Origin: Clostridia bacterium
GTDB lineage: Bacteria; Bacillota; Clostridia; Oscillospirales; CAG-382
Direction: 5' to 3'
DNA length: 64,000 nucleotides
NCBI GenBank assembly: GCA_017560085.1
Contig: JAFYPA010000089.1
Coordinates: 62,001 to 126,000, forward strand
The position numbers and the translations under genes were made by a program. Shown here in pieces: positions 17,025-25,588 of the stretch. Position 1 is the stretch's first letter. Each line of letters starts with the position of its first letter. Below the pieces are notes generated by a model. That model saw only the letters and a list, made by a program, of their open reading frames with translations. It ran no database searches and had not been told where the DNA came from.

Positions 17025-17981
17025 TTATTTACTATTTATCATTTCTTCCGATTTGGGCTTATTACGGTTATTCTCCATAAGTCCGTCTATTCCCGACATA
17101 AATACCGCGGCAAGGATGAGAAGTGTACCCGCAACGAATCTTATGCTGAGAATATCGGTGCCGATTGAGATGGATACTACGCCCGTCAAAACGGCGGAAA
17201 GCGGATTCAGAAGCGTTACCTTTGCGGGGCTTATGTACTTAATTGCTTCGGTACGCATAAGCCAGCAGAGTCCTACGGAGAAAAGTCCGAAGAGAAGAAG
17301 TGCTATGAAGATTACGGGGCTTGCGGTGTATCTTAGGGGCTCAAGCGGAATTCCGTTTGTGTCGGTGATGGCGTTAAGTCCTATAGTCATAACGAGCGAG
17401 GTGAGGAAGTATACCGACATATATATTGTCATATAAAGGGATATATCAAGCTTTTTGACATAAACGCCCGTGAGACAAAGATTTATACCGCCCAGTATAC
17501 CTGCGAGAGAGCAGAGCATCTCCCCTATTCCGAAGGTGAATCCGTCGGTAAATGCACCGCTGAAAACAAAGCATCCGACAAGGCAGAAGGCTGATGCGAC
17601 AATACGAAGAGCGGATGGCTTTTTCCTTGTGAGGATGTAAAGGACTATGGGGACAATAACTATGCTTAATCTTTCAAGAAAGGCATAATTTGCGGGAGTG
17701 GTATACTGAAGTCCGATTCGCTGACTGAGGTTTGCAAGGGCGCTGAGAAGTGTTATCGGAAGGGCTATTTTTACATAGTCCATATTGAGATTTTTCAGCT
17801 TCCTTGCGGACATAATGATAAAAAATACCGCAGAGCCAAAGGTACATATTGCACTTACGAGCGAAGCCGAATAATACTTATAGAATGCGGAATTTACTAT
17901 CGGGTCAAGTCCCCAGGTGGTGATTACTGCGCCGAGGAGAATATAGTAAAAGGCTATGGAATGCTGTTTCTTTGTTGACAT
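17025..17981 (-). CDS. EamA-family (DMT) membrane transporter
   Basis: A 318-residue integral membrane protein with about ten hydrophobic segments arranged as two repeats (residues 10-140 and 150-295), the EamA layout. Typical elements are NYAFLERLSIVIVPIVLYI at the end of repeat one and SPAKVTLLNPLSAVLTGVVSI at the end of repeat two. The C-terminal tail is short and charged. The substrate cannot be told from sequence; metabolite efflux is the usual role. It lies between the DUF4838 gene and the glycyl radical enzyme on the same strand, so it may export or import a metabolite of that pathway. Confidence 0.85.
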   Translation of the reverse strand: MSTKKQHSIAFYYILLGAVITTWGLDPIVNSAFYKYYSASLVSAICTFGSAVFFIIMSARKLKNLNMDYVKIALPITLLSALANLSQRIGLQYTTPANYAFLERLSIVIVPIVLYILTRKKPSALRIVASAFCLVGCFVFSGAFTDGFTFGIGEMLCSLAGILGGINLCLTGVYVKKLDISLYMTIYMSVYFLTSLVMTIGLNAITDTNGIPLEPLRYTASPVIFIALLLFGLFSVGLCWLMRTEAIKYISPAKVTLLNPLSAVLTGVVSISIGTDILSIRFVAGTLLILAAVFMSGIDGLMENNRNKPKSEEMINSK

Positions 17982-18088
17982 CGGAATACCTCTTTGGTTT
18001 TATTACTGTAAAATAATACCACAGACTACATCATTTGTAAAGAGCCGATTTGTATTTTCCTGTGAAATTTTTCTTATGTATACAAAAA

Positions 18089-18122
18089 TCGGACGGTGGA
18101 TATAAAATCCTTTGCCGTCCGA
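18089..18122 (-). terminator. Terminator after the glycyl radical enzyme gene
   Basis: Perfect 8-bp arms (18089-18096, 18115-18122) with a small inner GGAT/ATCC pairing, followed on the minus strand by TTTTTGT. It sits just downstream of the enzyme's stop codon. Confidence 0.8.
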
Positions 18123-18129
18123 AAATTTA

Positions 18130-20112
18130 TCAGATTTGCACGGTGCGGTCAATTACCGTCCTTTTCATTTCTTCCGAAAGTGCGTTGAAGTACTCGGAAT
18201 ATCCGCCTGTGCGGACTATGAGGCTTTGATGCCTTTCCGGGTGGTCGAGGGCGTCTATCATATCCGCTCTCGAGACACAGTTTATCTGCATCTGCATACC
18301 GCCTCTCTGAAAATAGGTTTCCACTATCGGCTGAAGTGCGGTGTCGATATGCTCGGGCGAAAGGCTTAAATTAAGTACCGGTGTACCCAGCGCCTTTGAA
18401 AGCTTAAGCTTTGTTACGCTTCCGAGAAGTGCTGTCGGTCCCTGCTTGTCGTTTCCGTGTATTGCCGCTATACTGTCGCAAAGGGGCTCGCCCTTTCTTC
18501 TGCCGTCGGGGGTAGGTCCGACCTGTGCTCCCGCGTCTATATAGGTTATGAACTGTATGGATGCGGGAAGATAGCATTCGCCGAATTTGGGCTTTCTGCC
18601 GTCAAGGAGGGAGAAGAGTCTGTCGGAGAATTCTTCCGCAATGCTGTCCGCTGTCTCGTTATCGACACCATAGTGCGGACATTTTTTCAGCTCACGGTAG
18701 AACTCCTCATCCTCGCAGTCGAGAAGCCTTACGAATTCCTCTGCGGTATATTTTTTCTTTTCGTATACAAGCTCTCTGATTGTGCAGAGCGAGTCTATTA
18801 CGTTAATCATACCCGCAAAATTGATTATGCTCCAGTTGTATCTTGCACCGCCGGAGTTGAAGTCCTTGCGGTTATCTATACAGTCATCCACGAGAAGTGT
18901 ACGCATCGGATGAGGAATACTTGACATTCTGACGCTGTAAATTGCGGAGAGCTTTTCGAGGGTATCGGTTACTGCAATTTCGAAATTTTTGAAAAGTGCT
19001 TCGTAGAATTCGTCGTAGGTTTTACAATTACAAAGGCTTTCGGTTATTGTATCTCTGAGCACAAGGGCGGTATTTATACCCGCATCGGTAGAGCCCACTC
19101 TTGACACGCCCGCAAGCATTGTTTCGGTACATCCGCCCCCGTTGAATTTTATAAGGTCAGCTTTGGGGATATTGGGGAATTTCTCGGCAAGTTTCTTCTG
19201 ATAAAGCTCCTCGTTGTACAGTGCGGGAGAACCTCCGCCACCCTTTATTGCATCAATTGCTTCGTTCCAAATGCTTTTCGGCATATCGGGGGTTACACGA
19301 AGCTCTATAAGAGGTCTTCGCATTCCCTTGCAGGCACGGAGAACCTGTACGGTAAGGTCGTTATAATCGGGACCTATTGCGGATGACCAGCCGTTGTTGG
19401 CGTCTATATTACGGAAGAATTCACGAAGGATTTCAGTTACGTCCTCGCCCTTGTAATATTCGATAAGCTCCGCATCCAGTCTGCCTGCTTCGTCGCAGAA
19501 GTCAAGATAGAAAACGAAGTTTCTGCAGACAATTGCCTCGTAAAGTGTTTCGCAGGGCTCCATGGGGACTTTTTCAAGGGCGGATATAAGCTCGGCGTCC
19601 GCATTGCTTTCACGGAGCTTTGCAACGCATCTGTCACGGAGCTTTTCTATTCCCGCTATCATACAAAGAAGTCCGTCACGGAAGTCATCCTCGGGGAGCT
19701 TCATTATGCGCTCCTTGTATGAGTTGAAGCCTTCCTTGGCGATTCTTCCGTAATTCGGGAAGGAATGCACCCAGCCGTAACCGCCTATTGTGTGCGGAGT
19801 GGGTAGCCTTATCAGGGTGTTCATATCCTTATCCACGAACTGCGCGAATTCCTTTTTGCATTTCTCTCGGAATTTCGGGAAATTGATTGAGTAGGTATTG
19901 CAGTAATCGGGCTTTACGGTATATTCCGTGCCGAGTGCTATTCCGTAGGGGTAAAGCTTTCCGCCGTTATATTCGGGAAGGGTGCAGTTTTCGAAAAATC
20001 TTTCGTATGCTTTTGAAAAGCGGTAGAATTTTGTTCGCTCAATGTCTTCGAAAAATCCTTGTGCGAAGGGCTCGTTTATGCTTTTAAAATATTCGGAAAC
20101 TATATTGCTCAT
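18130..20112 (-). CDS. Glycyl radical enzyme (PFL superfamily) of unknown substrate
   Basis: Oxygen-sensitive radical enzyme. The active-site cysteine loop is GGGCTETM, with Cys328 and Glu330. Cys-x-Glu is the arrangement of dehydratases and lyases of the family rather than pyruvate formate-lyase, which has two adjacent cysteines. The glycyl radical loop near the end reads VRTGGYSEYF (probable radical Gly637), followed by the C-terminal QxxVIxRT-like MKRTVIDRTVQI. At 660 residues it is shorter than the usual 780-850. The Pro that normally follows the glutamate is Thr here. No activating radical-SAM enzyme lies in the window. A divergent AraC regulator suggests sugar-induced expression. Substrate cannot be assigned. 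Confidence 0.85.
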   Translation of the reverse strand: MSNIVSEYFKSINEPFAQGFFEDIERTKFYRFSKAYERFFENCTLPEYNGGKLYPYGIALGTEYTVKPDYCNTYSINFPKFREKCKKEFAQFVDKDMNTLIRLPTPHTIGGYGWVHSFPNYGRIAKEGFNSYKERIMKLPEDDFRDGLLCMIAGIEKLRDRCVAKLRESNADAELISALEKVPMEPCETLYEAIVCRNFVFYLDFCDEAGRLDAELIEYYKGEDVTEILREFFRNIDANNGWSSAIGPDYNDLTVQVLRACKGMRRPLIELRVTPDMPKSIWNEAIDAIKGGGGSPALYNEELYQKKLAEKFPNIPKADLIKFNGGGCTETMLAGVSRVGSTDAGINTALVLRDTITESLCNCKTYDEFYEALFKNFEIAVTDTLEKLSAIYSVRMSSIPHPMRTLLVDDCIDNRKDFNSGGARYNWSIINFAGMINVIDSLCTIRELVYEKKKYTAEEFVRLLDCEDEEFYRELKKCPHYGVDNETADSIAEEFSDRLFSLLDGRKPKFGECYLPASIQFITYIDAGAQVGPTPDGRRKGEPLCDSIAAIHGNDKQGPTALLGSVTKLKLSKALGTPVLNLSLSPEHIDTALQPIVETYFQRGGMQMQINCVSRADMIDALDHPERHQSLIVRTGGYSEYFNALSEEMKRTVIDRTVQI

Positions 20113-20172
20113 AATATATCTCCTGTCAAAAGTTCAAATATTATGATTGAATTATACCACGGCAAGTGATAA

Positions 20173-20198
20173 AATAATAGTAAATTTATGCTATTATT
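20173..20198. promoter_or_regulatory. Inverted repeat in the GRE/AraC divergent promoter region
   Basis: Perfect 8-bp arms AATAATAG (20173-20180) and CTATTATT (20191-20198) with a 10-bp spacer lie between the divergent starts. Position and symmetry fit an operator, but AT-rich DNA makes chance palindromes likely. Confidence 0.4.
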
Positions 20199-20236
20199 AT
20201 GTAAAATACAGTCATTGTTGTGAGGTGAAGGTCGAA

Positions 20237-21064
20237 ATGGTAGATGCCATTATGAATTTCCGCTCCGAGGAATTTTTTGATATTAAGAATAAAAATTACG
20301 GACTTGCGCTGACATTCGAAAGCTACAGCTTCTGTCCGCACACTCACGAATTCACGGAAATCAATATTGTTTACAGCGGAAGCGGATTCCACACATTGGG
20401 AAATACCCGGATACGGGTAAAGTCGGGAGACATTTTCGTTATTCCGTCGGGTACTGTGCATTCGTATGAAAACGAGGATAATCTTTGTGTATATCACATA
20501 ATCCTTTGCGATGAATTTATGAAAAAATACAGAGATGAATTATCCGAGTCACCGGGCTACAGTGTGTTTTTTGATATTGAGCCGAGCTTCAGAAGCAACA
20601 CGGCAGACAAATGGTTTCTTAATGTAAACGGAAGCACTCTCCGATATATTGAGAGCGAAATCCGGAAGTCTTGTCGGGTGACATCCGAAAAGCATTATGT
20701 ACTTAACAATGTGATTATACTGAATCTGATTTGTTTTCTGTGCGGAGAAATGGACAGCCATATCTCGGGAAACGGTAGGACTTTATCCGATTCGGGCTTG
20801 TCGCTTATCCGTGCGATTGAATATATTGATAAGAATATTTCGCAGAAGATAACCGTTGATGAGCTTGCGAGGATATCCAATATGTCGGCTTCCACATTCT
20901 GCAGGCATTTCAAGAAGCATCTCGGAATTGCGCCTGTTACTTACATTATACAGAAGAGGGTTAATCTTGCAAAACGACTTATTTCCGATGGAACAAGCAC
21001 TAAAACGGAGATTGCGCAGATTTGCGGGTTTTATGATTCTTCGCATATGGATAAATATTTATAA
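20237..21064 (+). CDS. AraC-family transcriptional regulator, shortened C-terminus
   Basis: I start at ATG 20237 (MVDAIMNFRSEEFF) behind GAGGTGAAGG. The N-terminal cupin domain has CPHTHEFTEINIVYSGSGFH and IPSGTVHSY (about residues 40-85). The C-terminal DNA-binding part has a first helix-turn-helix, ITVDELARISNMSASTFCRHFKKHLG, and a second starting TKTEIAQICGFYDSSHMDKYL. The protein stops there, whereas AraC proteins normally continue about 15-20 residues through the F-K-x-x-x-G-x-x-P-x-x-Y/F-R motif. A terminator begins only 16 bases later, suggesting a deletion. It faces the glycyl radical enzyme and probably controls it, if still functional. Confidence 0.82.
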   Translation: MVDAIMNFRSEEFFDIKNKNYGLALTFESYSFCPHTHEFTEINIVYSGSGFHTLGNTRIRVKSGDIFVIPSGTVHSYENEDNLCVYHIILCDEFMKKYRDELSESPGYSVFFDIEPSFRSNTADKWFLNVNGSTLRYIESEIRKSCRVTSEKHYVLNNVIILNLICFLCGEMDSHISGNGRTLSDSGLSLIRAIEYIDKNISQKITVDELARISNMSASTFCRHFKKHLGIAPVTYIIQKRVNLAKRLISDGTSTKTEIAQICGFYDSSHMDKYL

Positions 21065-21079
21065 AAGGCAACAAAAAAA

Positions 21080-21101
21080 CCGCCCTCCTGCTGAAGGGCG
21101 G
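21080..21101. terminator. Bidirectional terminator between araC-type gene and gap
   Basis: A 7-bp GC-rich stem (21080-21086 with 21095-21101) and 8-base loop. AATTTTATT follows on the plus strand and TTTTTTTGT on the minus strand, so it serves both converging genes. Confidence 0.85.
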
Positions 21102-21135
21102 AATTTTATTACAGTTTTAAGCTATGGAATAAAAC

Positions 21136-22173
21136 TTATGCAAGTTCAGCGAAGTACTTGATTGTTCTAACCATCTGGCTTGTGTAGCTGTTTTCGTTGT
21201 CGTACCAAGAAACAACCTGTACCTGGTATGTGTCGTCGTCGATCTTAGCTACCATTGTCTGTGTAGCATCGAAGAGAGAGCCGTATCTCATACCGATAAC
21301 GTCAGAGGAAACGATTTCTTCTTCGTTGTAACCGAAGGATTCGGAAGCAGCAGCCTTCATAGCAGCGTTGATGCCTTCCTTTGTTACGTCCTTGCCCTTA
21401 ACTACAGCAACGAGAATTGTTGTAGAACCTGTGCAAGTAGGAACTCTCTGTGCAGAACCGATGAGCTTGCCGTTGAGTTCGGGGATTACGAGGCCGATTG
21501 CCTTTGCTGCACCTGTGGAGTTAGGAACGATGTTCTGAGCACCAGCTCTTGCTCTTCTGAGGTCGCCCTTTCTGTGAGGACCGTCGAGGATCATCTGGTC
21601 GCCTGTGTAAGCGTGAACAGTTGTCATGATACCGCTCTGGATAGCTGCGTAGTCGTTGAGAGCCTTAGCCATGGGAGCGAGGCAGTTTGTTGTGCAGGAT
21701 GCAGCGGAGATGATCTTGTCATCAGCTGTAAGTGTGTTTTCGTTAACGCTGTAAACGATTGTCTTGAGGTCCTTACCGGCGGGAGCAGAGATAACTACCT
21801 TCTTTGCACCTGCGTCGATGTGAGCCTGAGACTTTTCGAGAGAGCAGTAGAAGCCTGTACATTCAAGAACAACGTCTACACCGATTTCGCCCCAAGGAAG
21901 ATCCTTAGCGTCCTTTTCAGCATAGATCTTGAGTGTCTTGCCGTCAACTGTGATTGTGCCTGCTTCATCATCAGCAGAAACAGTGTGGAGGTTTTCGCCG
22001 AGAGTGCCGCAGTAGCCACCCTGAGCTGTGTCGTACTTGAGAAGGTTAGCAAGCATAGAGGGCTTTGTGAGGTCGTTGATAGCAACAACATCATAACCTT
22101 CTGCGCCGAACATCTGGCGGAATGCGAGACGGCCTATACGACCGAAACCGTTAATAGCAACTTTAACTGACAT
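21136..22173 (-). CDS. gap: Glyceraldehyde-3-phosphate dehydrogenase
   Basis: Central glycolytic enzyme converting glyceraldehyde 3-phosphate to 1,3-bisphosphoglycerate. The Rossmann start is [19 protein letters not shown], the NAD-type contact INDLTK lies near residue 33, and the catalytic cysteine is in [12 protein letters not shown] (about residue 157). The substrate-loop and C-terminal [19 protein letters not shown] motifs are also present. 345 residues is standard. It is a single-gene unit with its own consensus-like promoter and a strong AGGAGG site. Codons are highly biased to preferred forms, as expected for an abundant protein. No pgk or tpi is adjacent. Confidence 0.98.
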   Translation of the reverse strand: MSVKVAINGFGRIGRLAFRQMFGAEGYDVVAINDLTKPSMLANLLKYDTAQGGYCGTLGENLHTVSADDEAGTITVDGKTLKIYAEKDAKDLPWGEIGVDVVLECTGFYCSLEKSQAHIDAGAKKVVISAPAGKDLKTIVYSVNENTLTADDKIISAASCTTNCLAPMAKALNDYAAIQSGIMTTVHAYTGDQMILDGPHRKGDLRRARAGAQNIVPNSTGAAKAIGLVIPELNGKLIGSAQRVPTCTGSTTILVAVVKGKDVTKEGINAAMKAAASESFGYNEEEIVSSDVIGMRYGSLFDATQTMVAKIDDDTYQVQVVSWYDNENSYTSQMVRTIKYFAELA

Positions 22174-22212
22174 TTTAATGTCCTCCTGTAAATAAAAATT
22201 TTTTACTCTTAT

Positions 22213-22241
22213 ATTTTAATACAAATTTCCGATAAATGCAA
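22213..22241 (-). promoter_or_regulatory. Sigma-A promoter of gap
   Basis: On the minus strand TTGCAT (22236-22241), a 17-bp spacer and TAAAAT (22213-22218), with the transcript starting about 35 bases before the AGGAGG site and ATG. Confidence 0.7.
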
Positions 22242-22366
22242 GAGACTTTGGCAAATTTTTCACATTTTTAAAAAATTCATCGGTATATACATATTCCCCG
22301 ATTATGCTCCGTAATATTCTTGCATTTTAAACAAAAAAATTGAACTTTTCTCCCAAATAACAACTA

Positions 22367-23044
22367 TTATCTGTCGTGTGAGAGCTCGGATGTACCCGAA
22401 ACGGGGATTGCTTCGCCGAGGTATGTGGGTTTCACATTGAATAGGTTGTACCAGAAATCCTTGAAAATCGCAAGGGATTCACGGAATTTATAGTAGTACA
22501 TTCCTGGCCATTCGTAATCGTCGGATGCTACACCGTATGCCTCTATCCCCTGCCTTCTTGCGTTGTATACGGCTCTGTACAAGTGGTATTTCTGCGTTAC
22601 GAAAACTGATTTTTCAACCTTGAAAATGTATTTTGCTCTGTATGCAGTTTCATAGGTGGAGAATCCTGCGTGGTCGAGGAAGACATTTTCCTTTGTTATA
22701 TCACATTCACGCAGGGCGTAGTCCATCATATTGTTGACCTCGTCGTAGTTTTTTCTGCCGTGGTCACCGCTCATCAGCATTTTGTTGCTTACGTCTTTAT
22801 TGTAAAGCTCGATTGCGGTATCAAGACGGCTTTCAAGCATATATGAGGGATTGCCGTCATTTTTGACGTGCGCTCCGAGGACGGTGATACAGTCTACATC
22901 TTCAAGGCTTGAGGCTTCTTCTGCGGTTATGATGTATTTTGAGGTGTATGAAATAACATAAATATTTACGGCTGAAAAAACAGCAATTCCGACTGCGGCA
23001 AGAATTGAAAGCCACAGTATGACTTTTTTTATTATCTTTTTCAT
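22367..23044 (-). CDS. SanA/YdcF-like DUF218 membrane-anchored protein
   Basis: Start ATG 23042-23044 (MKKIIKKVILWLSILAAVG); an upstream GTG overlaps the AAGGAG ribosome site and is discounted. One N-terminal membrane helix (residues 7-28) is followed by an extracellular DUF218 domain with DCITVLGAHVKNDG, LMSGDHGRKNYDEVNNMMDYAL and KSVFVTQKYHLYRAVY. This is the ordered motif set of the SanA/YdcF family, whose members affect envelope integrity and vancomycin exclusion in other bacteria. 225 residues is normal. Its biochemical activity is not known. It stands alone between gap and the epimerase fusion. Confidence 0.85.
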   Translation of the reverse strand: MKKIIKKVILWLSILAAVGIAVFSAVNIYVISYTSKYIITAEEASSLEDVDCITVLGAHVKNDGNPSYMLESRLDTAIELYNKDVSNKMLMSGDHGRKNYDEVNNMMDYALRECDITKENVFLDHAGFSTYETAYRAKYIFKVEKSVFVTQKYHLYRAVYNARRQGIEAYGVASDDYEWPGMYYYKFRESLAIFKDFWYNLFNVKPTYLGEAIPVSGTSELSHDR

Positions 23045-23163
23045 TTGTATCTCCTTATGCACATTTGTCTTGTTTATTTACATCGAGTTCATTTAATCAA
23101 TCATTTTCAATGTTAAAATCAAGAAAAAATGAAAGGTTTGCTTTATGCTTAATGGTTGTGTAA

Positions 23164-24669
23164 ATGATAAATATTGCATTACAGCTGTTTTCTATAGATA
23201 ACATTTCAAAGGAACAGGGTCTTCGTGCGACACTGAAGATGGCGGCAGAGCTCGGCTACAACAGCGTTGAGTTTGCGGGATATTTCGGGCTTTCAATCGA
23301 GGAAATCAAGGCGGAGCTTGAAAAGAACGGGCTTTCCGTAACGGGCGCTCATATGAGCTACAATGATATTATAAGCAATTACGATGATTGTGTAAAGGGT
23401 CTAAAGCGTCTCGGAGCATACAGCTTATGTGTTGATTACCACGTTACCAATACAGCCGAGGGATGGGTTGATTTTGCCAACAAGCTTAACGACCTCGGAA
23501 AAAGACTTCGTGCCGCCGGAATTCTTTTCGGATATCATAACCACGCACACGAATTTGTTGAATACGACGGCAAGAGAGCCATTGATATTATTTTTGATAT
23601 TTGCGAGCCCGAAAATGTATTTTTCGAATTTGATACAAGGCACTGTGCCATTGCAAAGGTTGACCCTGTAGAATATGCAAGAAAATACAAGGGCAGAATT
23701 CCCGTACTTCACGCAAGAGATACCGATATGACCGCAGATACGGCTGTAGGCTCAGGTGTTGTTGATTTCAAGGCTGTTATAGAGGCTGCCGAAGGAATCC
23801 GTGCATTGGTTGTTGAAAACGGAAACATCGGTAAAAATATCGAGCAGCTTCGTGAAAGCTCGGCGTTTCTTAAGTCTATCTTATTATTAATTTACGGTAA
23901 TATCTTAAGTTTCATAAAATTACGAAAGGATACCTTTAAAATGAGAAGCATCGCATTACAGTTATTTTCCATAAAAGACATTTCCCACGATCCCGAGAAG
24001 GGACTTCGCGAATCGCTTAAAAAGGCTGCGGAGCTTGGATATAACAGCGTTGAGTTTGCAGGATACTTCGGTCTTACAATTGATGAAATAAAAGAGGAGC
24101 TTAAAAAGTACAATCTCTCGGTTACGGGAGCTCATATAAAAATCGAAGAATTCGAAAACAATTACGAGGAAACCGTTGCGGGACTTAAGGCTCTCGGTGC
24201 TTACTCGGCTTGTATACCTCACGCAAAATTCGAAAGTGCCGAGGAATGGGCAGATTTCGGAAAGAGACTTGACGTCATAGGAAAGAAAATGCGCAAGGAC
24301 GGCATTCTTTTCGGATTCCACAATCACGTCATCGAATTTGAAGAAATTGACGGCAAGAGAGTGCTTGACATCATTCTCGAAAACTGTGAGCCGGAAAACG
24401 TATTCCTTGAGTTTGACACAAGACACTGTGCCATTGCAAAGGTTGATCCCGTGGAATACGCAAGAAAGTACAAGGGCAGAATTCCCGTGCTTCACGCAAG
24501 AGATACGGATATGACAAACGATACCGCTGTCGGCTCGGGTGTTGTTGATTTCAAGGCTGTTGTGGATGCGGCTGAAGGCATCTGTGCTTTCGTTGTTGAA
24601 AACGGAAACATCGGTGAAAACCTTGACCAGCTTCGTGAAAGCTCCGCTTTTCTTAAAACTCTCGCTTAA
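23164..24669 (+). CDS. Fusion of two duplicated sugar-phosphate isomerase/epimerase TIM barrels
   Basis: One 501-residue open frame contains two whole copies of an IolE-like AP-endonuclease-2-fold epimerase: residues 1-237 and 260-501. Both begin IALQLFSI and both contain LGYNSVEFAGYFGL, HNH, FDTRHCAIAKVDPVEYARKYK, LHARDTDMT and VVENGNIG, including the metal-binding Asp, His and Glu. The 22-residue linker (23875-23940) looks like translated intergenic DNA: it contains an AAAGGA ribosome site and ends exactly at ATG 23941, copy 2's own start. So copy 1 seems to have lost its stop, by one indel or substitution, after a tandem duplication. Copy 2 may still be made separately. Substrate unknown. 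Confidence 0.8.
   Translation: MINIALQLFSIDNISKEQGLRATLKMAAELGYNSVEFAGYFGLSIEEIKAELEKNGLSVTGAHMSYNDIISNYDDCVKGLKRLGAYSLCVDYHVTNTAEGWVDFANKLNDLGKRLRAAGILFGYHNHAHEFVEYDGKRAIDIIFDICEPENVFFEFDTRHCAIAKVDPVEYARKYKGRIPVLHARDTDMTADTAVGSGVVDFKAVIEAAEGIRALVVENGNIGKNIEQLRESSAFLKSILLLIYGNILSFIKLRKDTFKMRSIALQLFSIKDISHDPEKGLRESLKKAAELGYNSVEFAGYFGLTIDEIKEELKKYNLSVTGAHIKIEEFENNYEETVAGLKALGAYSACIPHAKFESAEEWADFGKRLDVIGKKMRKDGILFGFHNHVIEFEEIDGKRVLDIILENCEPENVFLEFDTRHCAIAKVDPVEYARKYKGRIPVLHARDTDMTNDTAVGSGVVDFKAVVDAAEGICAFVVENGNIGENLDQLRESSAFLKTLA
23941..24669 (+). CDS. Internal start giving epimerase copy 2 alone
   Basis: ATG 23941 (MRSIALQLFSIKDISHD) has its own AAAGGA site at 23925-23930 and yields a complete 242-residue single-barrel protein ending SSAFLKTLA. 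It is the ancestral second gene of the duplication and probably still translated in addition to the fusion. Confidence 0.55.
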   Translation: MRSIALQLFSIKDISHDPEKGLRESLKKAAELGYNSVEFAGYFGLTIDEIKEELKKYNLSVTGAHIKIEEFENNYEETVAGLKALGAYSACIPHAKFESAEEWADFGKRLDVIGKKMRKDGILFGFHNHVIEFEEIDGKRVLDIILENCEPENVFLEFDTRHCAIAKVDPVEYARKYKGRIPVLHARDTDMTNDTAVGSGVVDFKAVVDAAEGICAFVVENGNIGENLDQLRESSAFLKTLA

Positions 24670-24675
24670 AAATTT

Positions 24676-24699
24676 TCCGCTTGTCTTACGGCAGGCGGA
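24676..24699 (+). terminator. Terminator after the epimerase fusion
   Basis: A fully paired 10-bp stem with three G-U pairs (24676-24685 with 24690-24699), TTAC loop, then TTTTTATTTT on the plus strand. Confidence 0.8.
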
Positions 24700-24702
24700 T
24701 TT

Positions 24703-25353
24703 TTATTTTAAAAGGTATTCGCAAAGTGCTTCGGGTGTTTCGCATACAGCGATTGCACCTGCGTCTTCAAGCTCCTCCCTTGTGCCGTAGCCGTAGAGGA
24801 CTCCGACGGTGGGGATATTGAACTTTTTTGCGCCCTCGACGTCGTGGTATCTGTCGCCTACCATTATGCATTCCGATGTGTCGGTTATATTACATTCGGT
24901 AAGGCAATATTCTATTACCTCGTCCTTTTTCATTCTGGTGCTTTCGTCCATACACGCACCGCCTATGAAGGTGAAATATTTTGCAAAGCCGTATCTTTCG
25001 AGTATTTCAGCGGCGAATTTTTCGGGCTTGGATGTGGCGAGTATCAGCTTTTTACCTGCGGAATGAAGTGTGCGGAGAAGGTACTCAACTCCGTCATACG
25101 GTGTGTTCTCAAGTATGCCCTTTGCTTCGAATCTTTCACGGAAATACTGTATTGCCTTGGAGGTGTTTTCGGGATTCATTCCGTATTTGTCGCGGAAGGC
25201 CTCGTAAAGCGGAGGACCAACGAAATATCCGAGGTTTTCCGCCTTTTCGTGTATGCCGAATTTCTCAAGGGCATATGCCACGGATTTTGTGATACCCGGA
25301 GCGGAATCGGACAGAGTTCCGTCAAGGTCGAAGAGGATATATTTAAAGCTCAT
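24703..25353 (-). CDS. HAD-family phosphatase, phosphoglycolate-phosphatase-like
   Basis: A 216-residue haloacid-dehalogenase phosphatase. Motif I FDLDGTLSDSAPG (nucleophile Asp9) is followed by an alpha-helical cap, motif II as LATSKP, the conserved lysine in RMKKDEVI, and motif III as MVGDRYHDVEGAKKFNIPTVGV. The Gph/PpaX subfamily is the closest by length and by the VGPPLYEAF and PYDGVEYLL stretches. The physiological phosphoester cannot be told. The gene converges on the epimerase fusion, sharing the intergenic hairpin region. Confidence 0.85.
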   Translation of the reverse strand: MSFKYILFDLDGTLSDSAPGITKSVAYALEKFGIHEKAENLGYFVGPPLYEAFRDKYGMNPENTSKAIQYFRERFEAKGILENTPYDGVEYLLRTLHSAGKKLILATSKPEKFAAEILERYGFAKYFTFIGGACMDESTRMKKDEVIEYCLTECNITDTSECIMVGDRYHDVEGAKKFNIPTVGVLYGYGTREELEDAGAIAVCETPEALCEYLLK

Positions 25354-25502
25354 TTTATTCTCCTTTCGGGTGGTTGATTATATTATATCATCCGATGCAC
25401 CATAATTCTGTTTTATGTGATTGTGGGATTGTAAATATTGAGTTAATGCTTTTAAAATCCCAACGCCGTTCAAAGATTTTAACGCAAATTAACATATTAT
25501 GA

Positions 25503-25531
25503 TTGACATTTTAAATTTCGGGTAATATAAT
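25503..25531 (+). promoter_or_regulatory. Consensus sigma-A promoter of the hydrolase-murF-ddl operon
   Basis: TTGACA (25503-25508), exactly 17 bp, TATAAT (25526-25531). Both hexamers are perfect consensus. The CGGAGG ribosome site and TTG start follow 45-60 bases downstream. The remaining intergenic DNA (25354-25502) shows nothing else. Confidence 0.88.
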
Positions 25532-25588
25532 AATTATGTATGTAAAAATTTCCACAAAGATATTTTTGTTTTTATCGGAGGTTTTCTC

